From Schaalia odontolytica (lineage in GTDB: Bacteria > Actinomycetota > Actinomycetes > Actinomycetales > Actinomycetaceae), in contig NZ_CP102197.1 in assembly GCF_024584435.1 (NCBI RefSeq), forward strand, positions 558,001-622,000: DNA of 64,000 nt, in the 5' to 3' direction. Under the pieces are notes generated by a model. The model saw nothing but the letters and a program-made list of their open reading frames with translations, did not search any database and had not been told where the DNA came from. This document shows positions 62,096 through 64,000 of the stretch, one piece after another (within the stretch, counting starts at the first letter, position 1; each line of letters opens with the position of its first letter). The translations under genes and the position numbers were made by a program.

Positions 62096-62466
62096 CGGAT
62101 CGGTCGGCCGGGCGGCCGCGCGCGGAAACGCTCGAGGAACGTCCGGGCTCCGAAGGGCAGGGTGATGGCTAACAGCCACCCGGGGTAACCCGCGGGACAG
62201 TGCCACAGAAAACAAACCACCGTCGCGTTGCGTGGCGGTAAGGGTGAAAAGGTGAGGTAAGAGCTCACCAGCGGCGCGGGTGACTGCGTCGGCTTGGTAA
62301 ACCCCACCCGGAGCAAGACCGAGCAGCAGGTAGGGCGGCCCGTCCAATGCCTGCGGGTAGGTTGCTGGAGACCGTCGGCAACGACGGCCCTAGATAGATG
62401 GTCGCCGCCGCGCTTGTCCGGAGACGGGGCGCGGGACAGAACCCGGCGTACAGGCCGACCGATCCG
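62096..62466 (+). ncRNA. rnpB: RNase P RNA (bacterial class A)
   Basis: About 370 bases. The ends pair as helix P1: GGATCGGTCGGCC (62097-62109) with GGCCGACCGATCC (62453-62465), 13 perfect pairs. Conserved regions are in order: GAGGAACGTCCGGGCTCC, CACAGAAAACA, GGTAAGGGTGAAA, AGATAGATGGT and GACAGAACCCGGCGTACAGG. It is the catalytic RNA that trims tRNA 5' ends, such as tRNA-Val at 53.2 kb. The end points are set by P1 and may differ by a few bases. Confidence 0.95.
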
Positions 62467-62501
62467 GGAAGGCCCCCAACGCTTGCGTTGGGGGCCTTCC
62501 C
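62466..62501. terminator. Bidirectional hairpin after rnpB
   Basis: A 15-bp perfect stem, GGGAAGGCCCCCAAC (62466-62480) with GTTGGGGGCCTTCCC (62487-62501), 6-base loop, between rnpB and the convergent ppgK. Confidence 0.85.
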
Positions 62502-62516
62502 GTACACGTGCCGGAC

Positions 62517-63269
62517 CTAGGCGCGGTTCGTGGCGGCGTAGTAGGCGGCGCCAACGATGCCCGCCGTGTTGAGTAGCTTCGCCGGGATCATCGGCGTCTT
62601 GAGCGACAGGAGGGGCATGAACTTGTCGTGGTTCTCCGACACCCCGCCGCCGACGACGAAGAGATCCGGATTGAGCAGGAACTCAACGTGGCTGTAGTAG
62701 CGCTGCAGGCGGGCCGCCCATTCCTCCCAGCCCAGGCCCTGCGCGGTCTTCTGGCCAGAAGAGGCCATCTTCTCGGCGTCGTGTCCGTCGATCTCGAGGT
62801 GCCCCAGCTCGGTGTTCGTCAGCAGCGTTCCGTTGACGATGATCGCCGATCCGATGCCTGTGCCCTGCGTCGTAAAGACAATGACCCCGTCGCGGCCCTT
62901 CGCCGCCCCGTAGGTGACCTCGGCGATGCCCGCCGCATCCGCGTCGTTCAATGCAACGACGGGGCGCCCCAGGTGAGTCGCCATGAGGGCGCGAACGTCG
63001 ACGTTGACCCACGACTGATCAAGGTTCGCCATGTAGGGGATAACACCGTCGAAGACGGGCGCGGGAAAGGTGACCCCGACGGGCACGTCGGGACCCACCC
63101 CCAGTCGGTCAATGACCGTGCGGCACACGGCCGCCACGGCGTCCGGCGTCGCCGGATCGGGCGTGGGAATACGAACCTGATCGCCAACGTATTCGCCTGA
63201 TTCCAGATCAACGAGCGCGCCTTTGACGCCCGATCCTCCAATGTCAATGCCGCATGCAACCGTGGTCAT
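62517..63269 (-). CDS. ppgK: Polyphosphate glucokinase
   Basis: A 250-residue ROK-family kinase that phosphorylates glucose with polyphosphate (often also ATP). Motifs: DIGGSGVKG (9-17, phosphate loop), LNDADAAGIAE with the catalytic Asp, TQGTGIGSA, and the C-terminal MIPAKLLNTAGIVGAA typical of actinobacterial polyphosphate enzymes. AAGGAGGGG lies just before the ATG. Together with PPi-PFK it would allow early glycolysis with little ATP use. Confidence 0.92.
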   Translation of the reverse strand: MTTVACGIDIGGSGVKGALVDLESGEYVGDQVRIPTPDPATPDAVAAVCRTVIDRLGVGPDVPVGVTFPAPVFDGVIPYMANLDQSWVNVDVRALMATHLGRPVVALNDADAAGIAEVTYGAAKGRDGVIVFTTQGTGIGSAIIVNGTLLTNTELGHLEIDGHDAEKMASSGQKTAQGLGWEEWAARLQRYYSHVEFLLNPDLFVVGGGVSENHDKFMPLLSLKTPMIPAKLLNTAGIVGAAYYAATNRA

Positions 63270-63329
63270 GACCCCTCCTTGGGTGACGTGTGTGCCGTCC
63301 GGTACGAGGCCTCCCCCCGCCCTACCGCA

Positions 63330-63335
63330 ATTGTA
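63330..63335 (-). promoter_or_regulatory. -10 hexamer of ppgK
   Basis: TACAAT on the minus strand, about 60 bases before the ppgK ATG, in the 132-base gap downstream of map. No clear -35. Confidence 0.45.
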
Positions 63336-63401
63336 GGCGAGGTCACCGAATGAGGCTCGGCCCGTGCCGCACTGTGAGAGCGAGCCGCGCGCCGTGCGTG
63401 G

Positions 63402-64000
63402 CTAGGGGAGGGTGAGGATGTCGGCACCCTCCTCGGTCACCACGATCGTGTGCTCGAATTGGGCGGTGCGGGAGCGGTCGGCGGTGACGATAGTCCAGCC
63501 GTCGTCCCACTGCTCCCACTCGATGGTGCCCAGGGTGAGCATCGGTTCGATGGTAAACACCATGCCCGGTTCCATGATCGTGTCGTAGGAGGGAGCCGCA
63601 TCGTAGTGAGGAACGATGAGGCCGGAGTGGAAGGCCTCTCCCACGCCGTGGCCGGTGTAGTCGCGCACGACTCCGTAGTCGAAGCGCTTGGCGTAGGCCT
63701 CGATGACGCGGCCGATGACGTTGATCTCACGGCCCGGGCGAACCGCCTTGATCCCACGCATGAGCGCGTTGCGCGTGCGTTCGATGAGGAGGTGGGACTC
63801 TGCGTCGACGGTGCCGACCTCGAACATGGCGCAGGTGTCTCCGTGGACGCCGTCCTTGTAGGCGGTGATGTCGATGTTGATGATGTCCCCGTCTCGCAGG
63901 GGACGGTCGTCGGGGATGCCGTGGCAGATCACCTCGTTGATCGAGGAACAGATCGCCTTGGGGAAGCCCATGTATCCCAGGCACGACGGGTAGGCGTCGC
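63402..64000 (-). CDS. map: Methionine aminopeptidase type I, C-terminal part
   Basis: The last 199 residues of a type I methionine aminopeptidase, cut by the right window edge; the frame stays open to base 64000. It removes the initiator Met after deformylation. Visible metal and active-site segments: [21 protein letters not shown], given by its ends just after the edge; the first two Asp ligands in [21 protein letters not shown]; His in [10 protein letters not shown]; Glu in FTIEPM; and Glu in [10 protein letters not shown]. The normal family length implies about 60-80 further N-terminal residues outside. Confidence 0.93.
   Translation of the reverse strand, partial: DAYPSCLGYMGFPKAICSSINEVICHGIPDDRPLRDGDIINIDITAYKDGVHGDTCAMFEVGTVDAESHLLIERTRNALMRGIKAVRPGREINVIGRVIEAYAKRFDYGVVRDYTGHGVGEAFHSGLIVPHYDAAPSYDTIMEPGMVFTIEPMLTLGTIEWEQWDDGWTIVTADRSRTAQFEHTIVVTEEGADILTLP

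Noticed and set aside
1..64000. CRISPR arrays, insertion sequences, toxin-antitoxin pairs or defence islands
   Set aside because: No regularly spaced repeats, transposase motifs, terminal inverted repeats or defence-type domains were seen on either strand.

Overview
The window is a stretch of core chromosome from a high-GC Gram-positive (actinobacterial) genome. Gene content and order match the conserved actinobacterial blocks known from Mycobacterium: erpA / glycerate kinase-like / trpD / DEDD-GIY-YIG nuclease / plsC / class II DAHP synthase / pknL / Rv2175c-like / prenyl synthase, then rpsP-khpA-rimM-trmD-rplS-lepB-rnhB-DUF2469-yraN-comM-dprA-xerC-rpsB-tsf-pyrH-frr-cdsA-rlmN-dxr-rip-ispG. 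A PPi-type phosphofructokinase plus a polyphosphate glucokinase, an intracellular GH29 fucosidase and rpoD with a Lys/Ala-rich head suggest the Actinomycetaceae (Actinomyces/Schaalia type, often oral). This placement is an inference from memory of the families, not a search.

Layout. 1-9.7 kb: 5' end of pyrD, an orphan protein with a Trp-rich C-terminus, DUF3043, an M20 dipeptidase with a degenerate glycerate kinase-like partner, erpA, an FKBP lipoprotein, a receiver-like protein coupled to trpD, a DEDD/GIY-YIG nuclease and plsC. 9.7-16.2 kb: PPi-PFK, DAHP synthase, a PASTA kinase divergent from an Rv2175c-like DNA-binding protein, and a polyprenyl synthase. 16.3-22.5 kb: rpoD, ftsY, ffh, an amidohydrolase. 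22.5-43 kb: ribosome and RNA maturation genes, protein export, natural competence (comM, dprA), xerC, translation factors, pyrimidine kinase, phospholipid synthesis and three isoprenoid-pathway-block genes (dxr, rip, ispG). 43-53 kb: proS-def, DUF3145 and an acyl-carrier-like protein, aspA, a flavin reductase-like gene, aceE, DUF3052 and tRNA-Val. 53-64 kb: NDH-2 with a DtxR/IdeR-like site, an AMP ligase-lipA-lipB operon, a Nif3-like/coiled-coil pair, fucosidase, yaaA, rnpB, ppgK and the 3' part of map.

No insertion sequence, prophage, CRISPR array or obviously foreign island is visible. The points of most interest are: a TrmD-GNAT acetyltransferase fusion; a coiled-coil zinc-ribbon family protein that has lost all its cysteines; a metal-site-less M23 homologue; a serine-less acyl-carrier-like protein; a strong recurring leaderless promoter pattern (TANNNT exactly 6-7 nt before the start codon, about 15 genes); a structured rplS leader; and a candidate iron box on ndh. 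No complete undescribed defence or mobile system was found.
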